52,973 nt of DNA from Podaxis mareebaensis (GCA_018524725.1 JAEUWP010000155.1:1-52973); one strand, 5' to 3'; counted from the first letter of the stretch, positions 1-10,170 are shown. Notes: generated from the sequence alone by a model not told the origin. A program made the numbers and translations.

Positions 1-60
1 GCTTCCCGCGGTTCAACGTTGTATGGCCGCGCTGGCACTGACCAGAATAGAATTGACCAG

Positions 61-79
61 AAAAAAAAAAAAAAAAAAA
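61..79. repeat. A19 homopolymer at the left edge of unit 1
   Basis: Nineteen consecutive A residues lie immediately before the point where unit 1 starts to match units 2 and 3. In units 2 and 3 the same position is preceded by ordinary complex sequence (near 3060-3125 and 4790-4850), so unit 1 is truncated exactly at this tract. Bases 1-60 match nothing else I can see in the window. Confidence 0.8.
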
Positions 80-91
80 GCACGTTAAAAG

Positions 92-316
92 TTACTCGCA
101 GGAATCCACTGTTGTGCAAAACTCACGCGCATCAGGATGATGCAAGGACGGGTTTTCCAATCAACTATGGTCTGGTGCCGTGGCTTCTGGTGGCCTGCCA
201 TCTCTGCTATCGTCTGATGCATAGTGTGGTGTGGCCCGTACCCCTGGCACTGGGACCGCCACTGTAACAGTTGCGACCAGGATTAGTTGTAAGAGAGAGG
301 TGCAATATGCTCGCAT
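92..316 (-). pseudogene. Family-A small secreted protein, copy A1 (nonsense mutation)
   Basis: This is a 225-nt reading frame of the same length as copies A2 and A3. It starts MRAYCTSLLQLILVATVTVA, a hydrophobic signal-like N-terminus, and ends at a TAA at 92-94 that the other copies share. Codon 52 (161-163) is TGA where A2 and A3 have CGA (Arg), a single CpG-type C-to-T change that cuts the product to 51 residues. No frameshift is present, and the frame downstream of the stop still reads a family-A C-terminus ending in CE. I do not recognise the protein family. I call it a pseudogene because of the stop, though a truncated secreted peptide cannot be excluded. Confidence 0.6.
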
Positions 317-655
317 TGCGACCGCGTCGTGATTGGAATCAACGTTCCAAGTCGGGGCTGTGGGGTCGAGGAGTTGAGGTAGGAAAACTCGTTGGAAATT
401 ACATACATACTCAGGCTGCCTCTCCGAGTCTCGAATCAAGCATGGCGGTCGGCAGTCGGTGTTCATATATGTAATGTCCATCAAACTTCAATATTCTACT
501 ATGTAAGAGCCCTTGACTTCTTAGGGTGGTCTGTCTTTGTTGAAACAACATGCAACAAATGAAATACGCTGGGCAGTTGAAGCCTTAGTCAACCTATCAA
601 GACAACACCTCAAACACAGCTTTGTAACACGCTCCTTGCGTAAGCAGCACACCCC

Positions 656-925
656 TCAGACCCTCCAAAACACGGGTATGGGCACTGCAGTGGGCGGGCC
701 GTGCAGTTTGTCAACGTTGATTTTAGGGACTCCGGCTTCGGGTGTATCCACCATATAGAGATTCAGCCAATCATGGACTGCCACAGGAATCAGGCGTAAG
801 TTCAGATCCTCACCTCCACTACTTGGCTCAAAATTGTCATCATAATGCTTCGATGGAGAGGCCTGAACGACTGCTTGAAGCACGTAAGAGAAGAGGGTGA
901 GTTGAAGTATGCGGTTAGAGTGCAT
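656..925 (-). CDS. Family-B small secreted protein, copy B1 (89 aa)
   Basis: An intact 89-residue frame beginning MHSNRILQLTLFSYVLQAVV and followed by a short Ala-Ser stretch, which suits a cleaved signal peptide. The predicted mature part is acidic at first (YDDNFEP) and ends in the family signature PVFWRV. A TATTTAA box about 50 nt upstream of the ATG on the minus strand is conserved in unit 2. The family is unknown to me. Evidence that it is real comes from frame conservation with B2: differences between copies are mostly substitutions and in-frame length changes. Protein evidence is lacking, so confidence is moderate. Confidence 0.5.
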   Translation of the reverse strand: MHSNRILQLTLFSYVLQAVVQASPSKHYDDNFEPSSGGEDLNLRLIPVAVHDWLNLYMVDTPEAGVPKINVDKLHGPPTAVPIPVFWRV

Positions 926-1915
926 CGTATTTGGGTGAATGATAGCTATGTTCGAGTGGGGGCCCGAGGCCCTTAAATAGGATCTCTAGCTGACCTTGAT
1001 CCCCACCCCAAGAACCTAAAGGGCCTCCATTGTCCTTCCGAGGTTCTGTTGTGCTAGTGGAGGCTGGTCGGCGCATTGATATATTAAATGTGATGGTGTT
1101 GGAGCCGAAGCTGCGTGAAGCCCATCTTATACTTAGTGATACACCAGCGTTTCGGTGCTCACCGTGATGGCCATCAACAACAATGTCTTATACCTTGGTT
1201 ACTAGAAGTGTCGACTGCCGTCTCCAGCGACCCTTGCTTGGCAGCAATTTGTGCATTGAAGACTATTGACTATTAAAGGCTGGCACATGAATCACGGGGA
1301 CTGGTAGATAAGATAATGAAAGATATACAAATAGACTAGTTACAAACGCCGTTAATACAAGTCTGGGTCAGGTAAGCTACGCAATACTCACTTCAGTCAC
1401 TCGAAATACGCGCGAGTACTGAAGCGGGAACATACACAGTGTATAGCTTTTATAATAAAGGCCATTGTTAAGGAAAAGGTGCGGAGAAATCACGGGAAGG
1501 GATATAAGTCATATGAAAAGGTGGAAAATGAAATTCGGCAGTCCCTGTTTCAGCCCACATACCTCCTGACTGCTTCAGGTACGCATTTCGGCGGCTGTTC
1601 GATAGACTCGACACCGCTTTGCTGACTCTAACAGATAAAGTTGCTTGTGCTTGTGTACGCGATGAGACGGATTGATGGAATTATGGGGGTGTAGAAACCC
1701 TTGCCAAGCAAGGGAATTACGTCTTTGCGTTTGGAGCGACGTACGCGGGGACTAATTTTAGCAAAAACTTGAACGAGCTTGGTGTGAACAAACATCATAA
1801 CACTAGTACTATAAATCCACGTCGAACATTCAAAACCCCCTTGATCATGCAAACATCTCTGTTCTAGGTATTTAAGATCCGCTCACTCGGGATAGTAATC
1901 TGGTACCATCTCGTA

Positions 1916-2720
1916 CACCGCAATTGTGCTTCTGACTTCGAGGTGGCGGAGCTGTATTGGGTACTGAAAGCTTTGCCAGGGAGTGCCATAACAAATTGCA
2001 GCATAAAGTTGATAAATATGGACGCAAGGAAACAAGCGCTATTGTTGGTAGAGTTGCCCATGCCAGAATATCCTACAACGAAAACCATTTTCAAGAGAGC
2101 AGGCGCGCGAGACCGGAATTAAGTCACGAGCTCTTTAAAGACAGTCAAAGGGCCTGCATCGTCTTACTCGACCGGTACAAGAAAGCAAACGGTGCTCCAA
2201 TACAAGGGCTGAACACGCCGGAATGTATCCAGCCCATTCTCCGCTACTGAGACATACGAACAAGTGATGTCGAATGTCTGCTGGTCTAATAACACCGACT
2301 GGAGTATCGGGTCTATTGTTATTGTTACTCAGATCCTTCCTGTACATGCAGGATATAAAGTTCCTACTGGGTAGTCACAGATGGGACAGGTAAACCGGCC
2401 ATGCGAAGCTACTACAACTGCCTCATGCTCTCCTTCAGTATTATCTCTCTTCAACAGGCCATTGGCCAATTGAACCCAGTAACAGAAGACTGGGCGCTGT
2501 GGCCCCGGGCATTGGACTACAATCTTGGGCGATGTTAGTAGGTTTGGTTCTCTATGGCTACGAAAACCCATGATGGCTTGTTCGTCGTTTCATAGATTTA
2601 TGCCATGGCATTTACTGGAAGCATGATGAGGATCGTGCAGTTAATGCGGGTGCCAAGGAACACAGTATGTCCCCGTCAAATGACCCAGAGACCAGTCGTA
2701 CTTGATCCAGATATCAATCA
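1916..2720. other. Sequence between units 1 and 2, no recognised gene
   Basis: This interval has no counterpart between units 2 and 3, which abut within a few bases. It holds several short open frames on both strands, none with a domain I recognise. One minus-strand frame at 2329-2571 has a single Cys-Pro-Ile-Cys motif but no second metal-binding pair, so I do not call it a zinc-finger gene. Confidence 0.5.
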
Positions 2721-3137
2721 GGTACTAGGCTTGCGAGACTCTGACATCTGTACAACCTACGAGCAGCATGTGGTGGGACGTAACATAGCAAAAGCTAAGC
2801 CTTCTTTGGGTCTAGTTCCTTCCGTGGCATTGGCGCAAGACTTTAGATCCAGAAGTCCGATTTATAATGATAATAATGCACGAACGTAATATCTACACCA
2901 TCCTGCGGGCTATGATATACGACATGTATGAGACTATGTGATACTATGGAACAATAGTGGCAGGGATAGGGCCTCCACTCAGACGGGACGCTCGAGGGAT
3001 AAACAGTCTTCAAGCTTCTGTCTTTCCCGAGCCGATGCTGGTGCTATCATTGAACTTCTCACCGGAGTCTCTCCAGTATATTCCCATCCTGAACGGTCGC
3101 CCTCGGGAGCTAAGTCGACCTGAGAGCACGTTAAAAG

Positions 3138-3362
3138 TTACTCGCAGAAATCCATTCCTTCAAGAAACTCACTCGCATCAGGGTGGGGCAAAGACGGATC
3201 TCCCAGTCGACTATGGTCTGGTGCAGCAGCTTCTGGTGGCCTGTCTCCTCTGCTATCACCCGATGCATAGTATGGTGAGGCTTGTACTCCTGGCACAGGG
3301 GCCACCACTGTAACAGTTGCGAGCAGGACTAGTGGTATGAGAGACGTGCAATATGCTCGCAT
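3138..3362 (-). CDS. Family-A small secreted protein, copy A2 (74 aa)
   Basis: This intact frame of 74 codons starts at the ATG conserved in all three copies (3360-3362) and not at the upstream in-frame ATG near 3518, because the conserved ATG places a hydrophobic signal-like segment (MRAYCTSLIPLVLLATVTVV) at the N-terminus. The predicted mature peptide is rich in Pro, Ser, Asp and Arg, with Tyr-Tyr after the cleavage region and the ending MDFCE. There are only two cysteines, one of them in the signal region, so it is not a typical Cys-rich effector. The upstream neighbour on the same strand is B2. Function unknown; a small secreted protein is the most that the sequence supports. Confidence 0.55.
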   Translation of the reverse strand: MRAYCTSLIPLVLLATVTVVAPVPGVQASPYYASGDSRGDRPPEAAAPDHSRLGDPSLPHPDASEFLEGMDFCE

Positions 3363-3689
3363 TGCGGCAGTACTATGATTTCCATGTCGGATTGAGAGAT
3401 TGAGGTGTTGAGGTGGCAAAACTCGTTGGTAATTATATACACACTCAGGCTGCCTCTCGGAGCCTCGAATCAAGCATGGCGCTCGGCGCTCAGTGTTCAT
3501 ATATGTAATGTCCATCAAAACTTCAGTATTCTACTATGTAAGAGCCCTTGGCTTCCTGGGGTGGCGTGTCTTAGTTGAAATGTGCAACAAATGAAATACG
3601 CTGGACAGAGGGGCTTAGTCAACCTATCAAGACAACTTCTCGGACACGGCTTTGTAACATGTGGTCTCCTTGCGTAAGCAGCACACCCC

Positions 3690-3953
3690 TCAGACCCTCC
3701 AAAACACAGGTAGTACGCTGGGCGGGCCGTGCAGCTTGTCAGCGTTTATTTTAGGGACTCCGGCTTCGGGTGCATCTACAATATAGCGATTCAGCCAACC
3801 ATGGACTGCCACAAGAATGAGGCGTAAGTTCAGATCCTCACCTCTACCACTTGGCTCAAGATCGCCATCGTAATGCTTCGATGGAGAAGCCTGAACGACT
3901 CCTTGAAGAATATAAGAGAAGAGGACGAGTTGAAGTACGCAGTTAGAGTGCAT
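3690..3953 (-). CDS. Family-B small secreted protein, copy B2 (87 aa)
   Basis: This intact 87-residue frame starts at the ATG aligned with B1 and B3 (MHSNCVLQLVLFSYILQGVV, signal-like). An upstream in-frame extension to 4217 is not conserved as protein in the other copies, so I use the shorter start. The C-terminus VLPVFWRV matches B1. A TATTTAG box lies about 50 nt upstream on the minus strand. Gene A2 follows downstream on the same strand after about 330 bp. The paired layout repeats in all units, so A and B may be expressed as a pair. Function unknown. Confidence 0.55.
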   Translation of the reverse strand: MHSNCVLQLVLFSYILQGVVQASPSKHYDGDLEPSGRGEDLNLRLILVAVHGWLNRYIVDAPEAGVPKINADKLHGPPSVLPVFWRV

Positions 3954-4856
3954 AGTCTCTAGGTGAACGATAGCACAGTGTGCTCGAGGGCCCGAGGCCC
4001 CTAAATAGGGTCCCAGCCGACCTTGAGTCTCACCCCGAGAGCCTAAAAGACCCCCATTGCTCTTCCAAGGTTCTGTTTTACTAGTGAAGGTTGATCGGCG
4101 CATTGATATATTAAACGTGGTGGTGCTGGAGTCGAAGTTGCATGAAGCCCACCTTATGTTTAATGATGCACCAGCGTTTCGGCGCTCACGTTGGTCACAG
4201 GCACCGGTCACCAGCAATGCCCTTGGTCATTGCATCTTTGCATTTAAACAGACGTACACGGGGACTAATTTTAGCAAAAACTTGAACGAGCTTAGTGTGA
4301 ACAATTATAGCGCTTGTACTACGACTCATCCACCTCGAGGTTTCAAATCCCCATGATTATGCAAGCATCTCTGTTCTAGGATTTTCGGGTCCGCTCACTC
4401 GAGATCGTAGTCTGGTACTATCCCATACATCGATTAGACACCAGGCTGTGCAAGACAGTGACATCTGTACGACCTACGAGTAGCATGTTATGAGACGTGA
4501 CGTAGCAGAAGCCTGGCCTTTGTTTGGCCTGGTTCCCTCTGTAACATTAGCGCCAGACTTTAGATCCGGAGGTCCGATTTACAATGATAATAATGCATGA
4601 ATGTAGTATCTACACCATCCTGCGGGCTATAATATACAATGTGCGTGGGACTCTATGTGATACAAAGGAGCAATAATGGCAGGGGTAGGGCCTCCACCCA
4701 GACGGGACACTCAAGGGATGAACGGTCCTCAAGCTTCTGTCTTCCCCGAGTCGCTGCTGGCGCTATCATCGAACTTCTCATCGGAGTCTCTCCAGTATAT
4801 TCCTGCCATGACCGGTCGTCCTCGGGTGTTATGTAGACCTGCGAACGCGTTAAAAG

Positions 4857-5081
4857 TTACTCGCAGAAATCCATCACTTTAAAAAACTTACTCGCATCAG
4901 GATGAGGCAAAGATGGATCTTCCAGTCGACTACGGTCTGAGGTCGCAGCTACTGGTGGCCTGCCACCTCTGCTATCATCTGGTGCATAGTATGGTGTGGC
5001 ATGTACTCCTGGCACAGGGACCACTACCGTGACAGTTGCGAGCAGGATTAGTTGTATGAGAGAGGTGCAATATGCGCGCAT
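4857..5081 (-). CDS. Family-A small secreted protein, copy A3 (74 aa)
   Basis: An open 225-nt frame of exactly the length of A2, with the same signal-like start (MRAYCTSLIQLILLATVTVV) and the same MDFCE ending. Substitutions against A2 are spread along the frame without indels, which fits a maintained coding sequence, although I cannot compute a substitution ratio. Its partner B3 on the same strand is broken, so this unit has lost half of the pair. Confidence 0.5.
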   Translation of the reverse strand: MRAYCTSLIQLILLATVTVVVPVPGVHATPYYAPDDSRGGRPPVAATSDRSRLEDPSLPHPDASKFFKVMDFCE

Positions 5082-5427
5082 TGCGGTCGTGCTGCGATTG
5101 GAATCAACGCTACACGTCCGAGTTGGGGGGTTGGGGAGTTGAGGTACCAAAGCTCGTTGGTAATTATAAACACACTCAGGTTGCCTCTCGGGGCCTCGAA
5201 TCAAGCATGGCGCTCAGTGGCGCTCAGTGTTCATATATGTAATGTCCATCAAGTTTCAGTATTCTACTAAGAGCCCTTGGCTTCCTAGGGTGGCGCATCT
5301 TAGTTGAAACAAACATCCAACAAATGACATAGTGGCACTACCGGATAGAAGCTGTAGTCACCCTGTCAAGGACAGCCTCTCAAACACGGTTTTGTAACGT
5401 GTGGGCTCCTTGCGTAAGCGGTATCCT

Positions 5428-5695
5428 TCACACTCTCCAAAACACAGGTTTTTTCTTGAGCTGGTCGCGCAGGTTATCGACGTCTATCTGCGGGACTCGG
5501 GCTTCGATTACATCTATAATAGTGATTCAGCCAACCATGGACGGCCATGGGAGTGAGACATAAGTTCAGTCTCAGACGCTCACCTCTACTATTCGGCTCA
5601 AGATTGTCATCATAATACTTCGATGGATAAGCATGAGCGACTCCTTGGAGCATGTAAGAGAAGAGGACGAGTTGAAGTATGCGACTAAAGTGCAT
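5428..5695 (-). pseudogene. Family-B copy B3, frameshifted
   Basis: The N-terminus MHFSRILQLVLFSYMLQGVA aligns with B1 and B2. Around 5515-5525 a one-base length difference (the TATATTG of B2 reads TATTAT here) throws the frame, giving an unrelated Arg-rich tail and a stop at 5474. If the frame is shifted back, the sequence still ends in the family signature PVFWRV at a stop at 5428-5430, so homology covers the full gene. The inverted promoter segment just upstream suggests that the unit is decaying. Confidence 0.6.
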
Positions 5696-5719
5696 CGTCT
5701 CGGGGTGAATGATAGCTCA

Positions 5720-5782
5720 GGTGTGGTTCAAGGCCAAGGCCAACTAGGACCCTATTTAAGGGCCGCGGGTCCCCTGCTCGAG
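5720..5782. promoter_or_regulatory. Inverted copy of the family-B promoter segment
   Basis: In units 1 and 2 the segment upstream of gene B reads, on the plus strand, as a CTCGAG-like motif, GGCCC, TTAAATAGG, then a GACCTTG-like stretch. In unit 3 the same segment is present in reverse complement (CCCTATTTAAGGGCC, with CTGCTCGAG on its right), while the flanks on both sides keep the normal orientation. The inversion covers roughly 63 bp including the TATA-like box. Confidence 0.6.
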
Positions 5783-6132
5783 CACAGGAGCCCGCCCATA
5801 AATTTCACTTGCTCCTCCAAGGCGCTGCTGTACTAGTGAATGGCGTACTGATGAATCAAACGCGATGATGTTGGAGTCGAAGCTGCGCGAAGCCCGCCTT
5901 ATTTATAGGGATGCATTAGCGTTTCAGTGCTCATGTCAATTAAGGTTACCGGTAAGGCCGAGTCCTCTATCGCGATCCTTGCGTTTGTAACGGACGGCCG
6001 AGGGAGTGCGCGGGGACTAATTTTGGCAAAAACTTGAATTGAATGATTATACCCTAGTACTACAAATCCATCTCGAATTTTCAAATACCCATGCTTATGC
6101 AAGCAACACTGTTTTAGAATTTTAGGATTGGC

Positions 6133-8123
6133 TCACTCGGGATAGTAGTCTGGTACCATCCCATACGACTGTGAATGACCTTTCGGCGGCTTAACGATGA
6201 AATCCGCTTGTTGCCTACACCACACAACGTCTAGTCAATACAAAGAGAAGATAACAACACAGCACGTACAGTCGCATCCTTAATAACACCTTCCTATTCG
6301 TCGAAAGAATATCATTCCCGGCTTGAATGGTCCGAGCGAATAGATCAGCACGATAATCAGTTTTTTTCGCATACAAAATCTGTAATGAAAGGATACAAGT
6401 ATGATCAGAGAGAAGTGGACATATGCGAGTTAATACAACGGTGAACATACCTTATTCTGACTATCGACCCGTCCTTGAATTTCACCGGACTGGATGAGGT
6501 TGACCACCTGTTGCTCAACCATGTCGACTGTCCAGCCGAAAGCTTCACTCATACGGTCGAGCTACCAAACCTGTCAACTGGCGATAAACGGGGCAAAAAA
6601 GAGCCGGATACCTTGATAGAGGTGAAAGGCTTGAAGTACAGCACCACTGCGCTGTTCTTGATCAAATTCATGAGGTCATGAACGTGTGGTGAGAGGTGAA
6701 TGTCAATATAATGGCGCGTCTATTCTAATGTCAGGGTTACCAGACGAGAAAACAGGGCATTAAAGCGCACGGAATATCTTGACAGGAGCTCTAATGCAGT
6801 CTTGAAATTGCTGTTGATATATGCTTCGAGGAGTTCGCGAACATACGGTTCCTGCTCAACGTATACGCCAAAAACGGGGTTGTCCAGCAGCTGGGCTTTA
6901 ATGGCACCGCGAGACATCGATGCAAGGGCACATAACGTTCCATAAATCGCGATATCGCTTTGTGTCACCAACTAAGCGCAACTCAGCTCCTAGGTGTATT
7001 CAGCCAGGAAACAAAAGTACACACACCTTGCCAATCCAATCCCCCAACTCTTTCGCAGCTCCGATTTTCAAGAATGACTGCGCAGCTTTCTCATAGTTCC
7101 CTTGTCCTAGGTGAGAAAGCGCAGAAGCCAATTCAAGTCTAGACTGCACGATCTCCCTCTCTGTGGGTGCCTTCTTTTTCGCGTTCGCACCACCACCACC
7201 AGCAGCCGAAGGCCCGACACCCGATGTGGGCGTGGATGCGCTTGCGCCACCAGATCCTGTGTTGTTGGATGCTGCGGCAGATGTTGCGTCGAGTGCTGCT
7301 TCGGCCTTGAAGACGTAGGTGGAGAGGTGGGAGTAGTTGCGTTGTTCAATGAGGAGCTAGAGATTGACGTTAGACAATGAAACAACGGGATCAACGGAAA
7401 ATGACACATACTTCGAGGACGGAGAGACACATATCGAGTACATGTTGGCTTGTAGCGCAGAACTCGCGAGACTTTGTGTGATGTCTCAGCGACTGCTGAT
7501 ACTCTCCAATCGAGCGATAAAATTCCGCTAAATCTCTATGCGCCATCTTTACACAACCCAACGGATCAGCCCAGTACCACAGACACCACCCGGCACGCGC
7601 CACTCACCCTGATACTCTCCTTGATCATGTTGTTCGTATAAGTCTTGAGCTCAACCTCCAGCTTGACCCTCTCCGACTGATTCTTCGCAGAGACCTCATC
7701 TATCCATTTCGTATCCAGCTGTGAGATCTCCAACGGGTTTGGTAACTGGTACGACTCCTTCACAGCAGGATTCTCAGCCAGATGTTCATACTCGGTCACA
7801 AGAGTTTGATAAAGCGATGGGTCGCGCGACTGGTGGATATGCTGCACGGCAAGATTGAAGGCCTCTGGAGCAACAGCTGGGCATAGTTTGACGATGTGAA
7901 TTAGACGATCGATAGCGGTTCGTCCTATATGCGTGTAGACGCGGCGGTGCATTAGGGCTGTTGCGGTCAGGTATGTTCAGGGTTTGTGAAACATGCCTGT
8001 GTAGCCTGAGATGTAGCTCTCGAGGTCGAACGGGTGTGCATCATCTACGGGTACAATTGTGGGTTTTCTGGACTGCTGTTGGGCGGCGGCGGCGGCCTGT
8101 TCGTCAGTGAGGTCAACGTCCAT
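6133..8123 (-). CDS. CSN1: COP9 signalosome complex subunit 1 (506 aa, 9 exons)
   Basis: A scaffold subunit of the COP9 signalosome, which removes NEDD8 from cullins in the nucleus and cytoplasm. Exons (ascending): 6133-6214, 6270-6379, 6451-6561, 6612-6719, 6771-6971, 7027-7356, 7412-7546, 7608-7924, 7997-8123; they join in frame to 507 codons including the stop. Recognisable blocks are [13 protein letters not shown] near the N-terminus, the RPN7-type helical repeats ([20 protein letters not shown]), the PCI domain starting at [19 protein letters not shown], and the C-terminal [13 protein letters not shown] tail. Exon 6 (in transcript order, fourth coding block) carries a Ser/Ala/Gly-rich low-complexity insert. 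Intron 1 (7925-7996) is GC-AG. An Ala run lies at residues 10-14. The last exon has partial copies in the tandem repeats downstream. Confidence 0.93.
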
Positions 8124-8304
8124 GGGGGCTAATGGCAACTGATGAGGTTTCCCACGCCCTGAGTATATCTGAGTTATATAGCCTAAGTACAGATCTACTC
8201 AAACCGCTTCCATGCATGTTTTTCGTACTCAATGATGCGCGTTTTGCGTTTCTTAGGTCTGCGAAAAACGGTCAGACAGGAACATTTGCCATAAGACGGG
8301 ACAC

Positions 8305-9874
8305 CTACACGACAGGCACGCGAGGCTCGATAAGTGCTCGCTGTTGTAAACTGAGGAATCTGTCGCGGAATAGATTCCCTTCAGGCTACCGAGTTTCGTC
8401 AGAAAACGCCCTGTCAACGTCAATTAAAAGCGCACCTTGAGCCCACGCAAGCTTTCACTCAAGTCCTCACCCAGCTGCACCTCGACCTGTTCCTCTGGTA
8501 CCTTATGTTTTCCCAAGCGCTGGCCCGCGAGCCCATGTCGTCTCAGCCTGTCTTTGAGCGCAAGTTTTCTCTGAGTATGCTCGAGTTCACGTTCCGCTAT
8601 TAGCCTGGCTGTAGATCTTCGTAGCCCTTTCGCCAGGGCTATTGAAGCAAGGAGCCGCTTGTTCGCAGCTTTTTCTGCTAAGATTCGTTTCTACAACCAT
8701 TGTCAGCAACGTATGGGTTGATAGATGCAAGGGAGAGAACGATGTACGCACTTCAGAAAGCAATTTTGCCTCTTTGTTTCTTTGTGTCTTCGTCTTTCTC
8801 TGCACAGAATGAGGTTTCACAATCGCCGTGTCAACTTCCTCCTCCTTCACGCCCTCGTCTATAATCTCGTCTATCTTCATCCCCGGCGCGCCTTGCTCAG
8901 TTGCTCCATCATCGTCCAGTCTCGCTTTCTCCATCCTAGCCTTGACTTCAGCCAATTTCTCCATCTGCTTCAACCTCTTTTCCTCTGCTTCCGCCGCTTG
9001 TAGGATCAGTTCCTGGTGTGCATCCACAGGCGGATTATATGATGTGCCTTGATGCGGTTCTGACACTGCTGGAATAGCAATTTGGTCCCGTAGTTTTTTT
9101 GTCGTAGGTGCCTACATCCAACTCGCCTCATTAGCAACTACCACACAAAACCCTTGGCACGAAAGTACTACACACCTTGACCTTCTTCACCCTAGCCTCC
9201 TCCCCCTCTTCTTCCTCCCCATTCTCAGCACCGGCAGCCCAAGGATCATACCTGCCACTCTCCTTAGCAGCCCTACTCAGCTCCACTACTCCGCTTCCTG
9301 CCTCATACTCTGCCGGATCCAACACGCTATTAAAAGGCCCTTTCCTTGGTCTCTTCGCAATCCTCAACAGCCTCTCCTTCTCCTCCCTTGTCATCTTCCG
9401 CTTCTTTTCTCTGTCAGCGGCATTTGTCGATGTTGTACGCGAAAATACAGCGGGTACAGCTGAACGTTGGGATAGGATCTTTGTCGATGTCAAGGCGGCG
9501 GTTGAGAATCGCGGTGGAAGAGATTTTCGGACTGGATCAGACAGAAACGCAACATATCAGTGCCCATACCTTACCGAATAAAGAGAGACGCACCTTTATC
9601 ATCACCAACAGTATCAACGACGAAAAGCTCATCATCTACCGTCTTCTGTAACGTCTTCCTATACTACCGATTAGCACATACCTAGAACACAACCTAACAA
9701 GACTCACCCCGTAACCCTTTCCTCAGCTCTCAAACTCTCCAATCCTTCCTCGACCTCCTCAAGATCCACATTCTTCCTCCACGCCTTCTTCCCTTTCCTA
9801 CTTGACTGGTTATGCTGCGCTGGGGCGCCGACACTCGACTTGCTCGACTTTTCTTTCGCTTTCAGCGTCGCCAT
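8305..9874 (-). CDS. NOP53: Ribosome biogenesis protein NOP53 (427 aa, 6 exons)
   Basis: A nucleolar factor for 60S subunit maturation that recruits the exosome-linked helicase for 5.8S/ITS2 processing. Exons (ascending): 8305-8385, 8436-8690, 8752-9111, 9176-9531, 9594-9658, 9708-9874, adding to 428 codons with the stop. Family blocks seen in order: KKAWRKNVDLEEVEEGLE, ELFVVDTVGDD, ILSQRSAVPAVFSRTTS, the charged middle KMTREEKERLLRIAKRPRKG, SEPHQGTSYNPP, QRKTKTQRNKEAKLL and the C-terminal GKHKVPEEQVEVQLGEDLSE followed by RDRFLSLQQRALIEPR. The gene is upstream of CSN1 on the same strand with 181 bp between them. Highly charged and coiled, as expected for the family. Confidence 0.94.
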
Positions 9875-10064
9875 ATTTCAGCTTCGTAGTCCTCACTCGT
9901 ATTACTGTCTGACGAGAGAGACCGTAGGGATGGGGAAAGGGGAGGACGAAAGGTACGATTGTGTACAGGTGGTAGGATCTCAAAACTGGCGTTCCAATTT
10001 TGGACACAAATTTCCAGATTAACCACAACACATCATGTTGTATGATTTCCCCTGACAAATAACG

Positions 10065-10170
10065 GGGCGCTTGGCCTAGTGGTATGGCGTATGCTTTGCA
10101 CCAAACAGTGTGTTATGCACTGCATGGTTCCGCCTGTATAAGATCACGAGTTCGATCCTCGTAGCGTCCA
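10065..10170 (+). tRNA. tRNA-Ala(UGC) with a 34-nt intron
   Basis: A full cloverleaf can be drawn. The acceptor stem pairs GGGCGCT with AGCGTCC and contains the G3-U70 wobble that marks alanine tRNAs; the D stem is GCC/GGC, the anticodon stem TATGC pairs with GTATA across the intron, and the T arm is ACGAG-TTCGATC-CTCGT. The anticodon TGC sits at 10097-10099. The intron runs 10101-10134, one base 3' of the anticodon as in other nuclear tRNA genes. A short T run about 8 nt downstream can end Pol III transcription. Confidence 0.92.

Larger units (their letters stand above)
80..1915. repeat. Tandem repeat unit 1 (left-truncated)
   Basis: First of three diverged direct repeats. In order it holds family-A gene copy A1, a spacer, family-B gene copy B1, a TATTTAA-type promoter box (read on the minus strand, near 975-982), and a distal part ending with a short match to the last coding bases of CSN1 (about 1882-1915). 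Compared with unit 2 it carries extra sequence of roughly 550 bp between about 1165 and 1720, in which I see no gene. Confidence 0.75.
2722..4430. repeat. Tandem repeat unit 2 (both genes intact)
   Basis: A direct repeat of about 1.7 kb. Its start matches the start of unit 3 (compare about 2725 with about 4440), and its end, near 4394-4430, matches the 3' coding end of CSN1. It contains A2 and B2, the only unit in which both small genes are uninterrupted. Units 2 and 3 also share a plus-strand frame (2957 onward and 4676 onward); it probably just reflects downstream sequence of family A. Confidence 0.75.
4437..6170. repeat. Tandem repeat unit 3 (runs into the 3' end of CSN1)
   Basis: Third direct repeat. 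It begins with the segment also found at about 2725 and ends inside the last exon of the real CSN1 gene, which is therefore the likely source of the CSN1-tail copies in units 1 and 2. A3 is open, B3 is frameshifted, and the family-B promoter segment is inverted relative to units 1 and 2. Confidence 0.75.

Noticed and set aside
2329..2571. Minus-strand frame with a Cys-Pro-Ile-Cys motif, possible RING or zinc finger
   Set aside because: Only one Cys pair is present and no ring of metal ligands can be completed.
7111..7380. Plus-strand Cys/Arg-rich frame
   Set aside because: Antisense of the CSN1 exon encoding the Ser/Ala/Gly insert.
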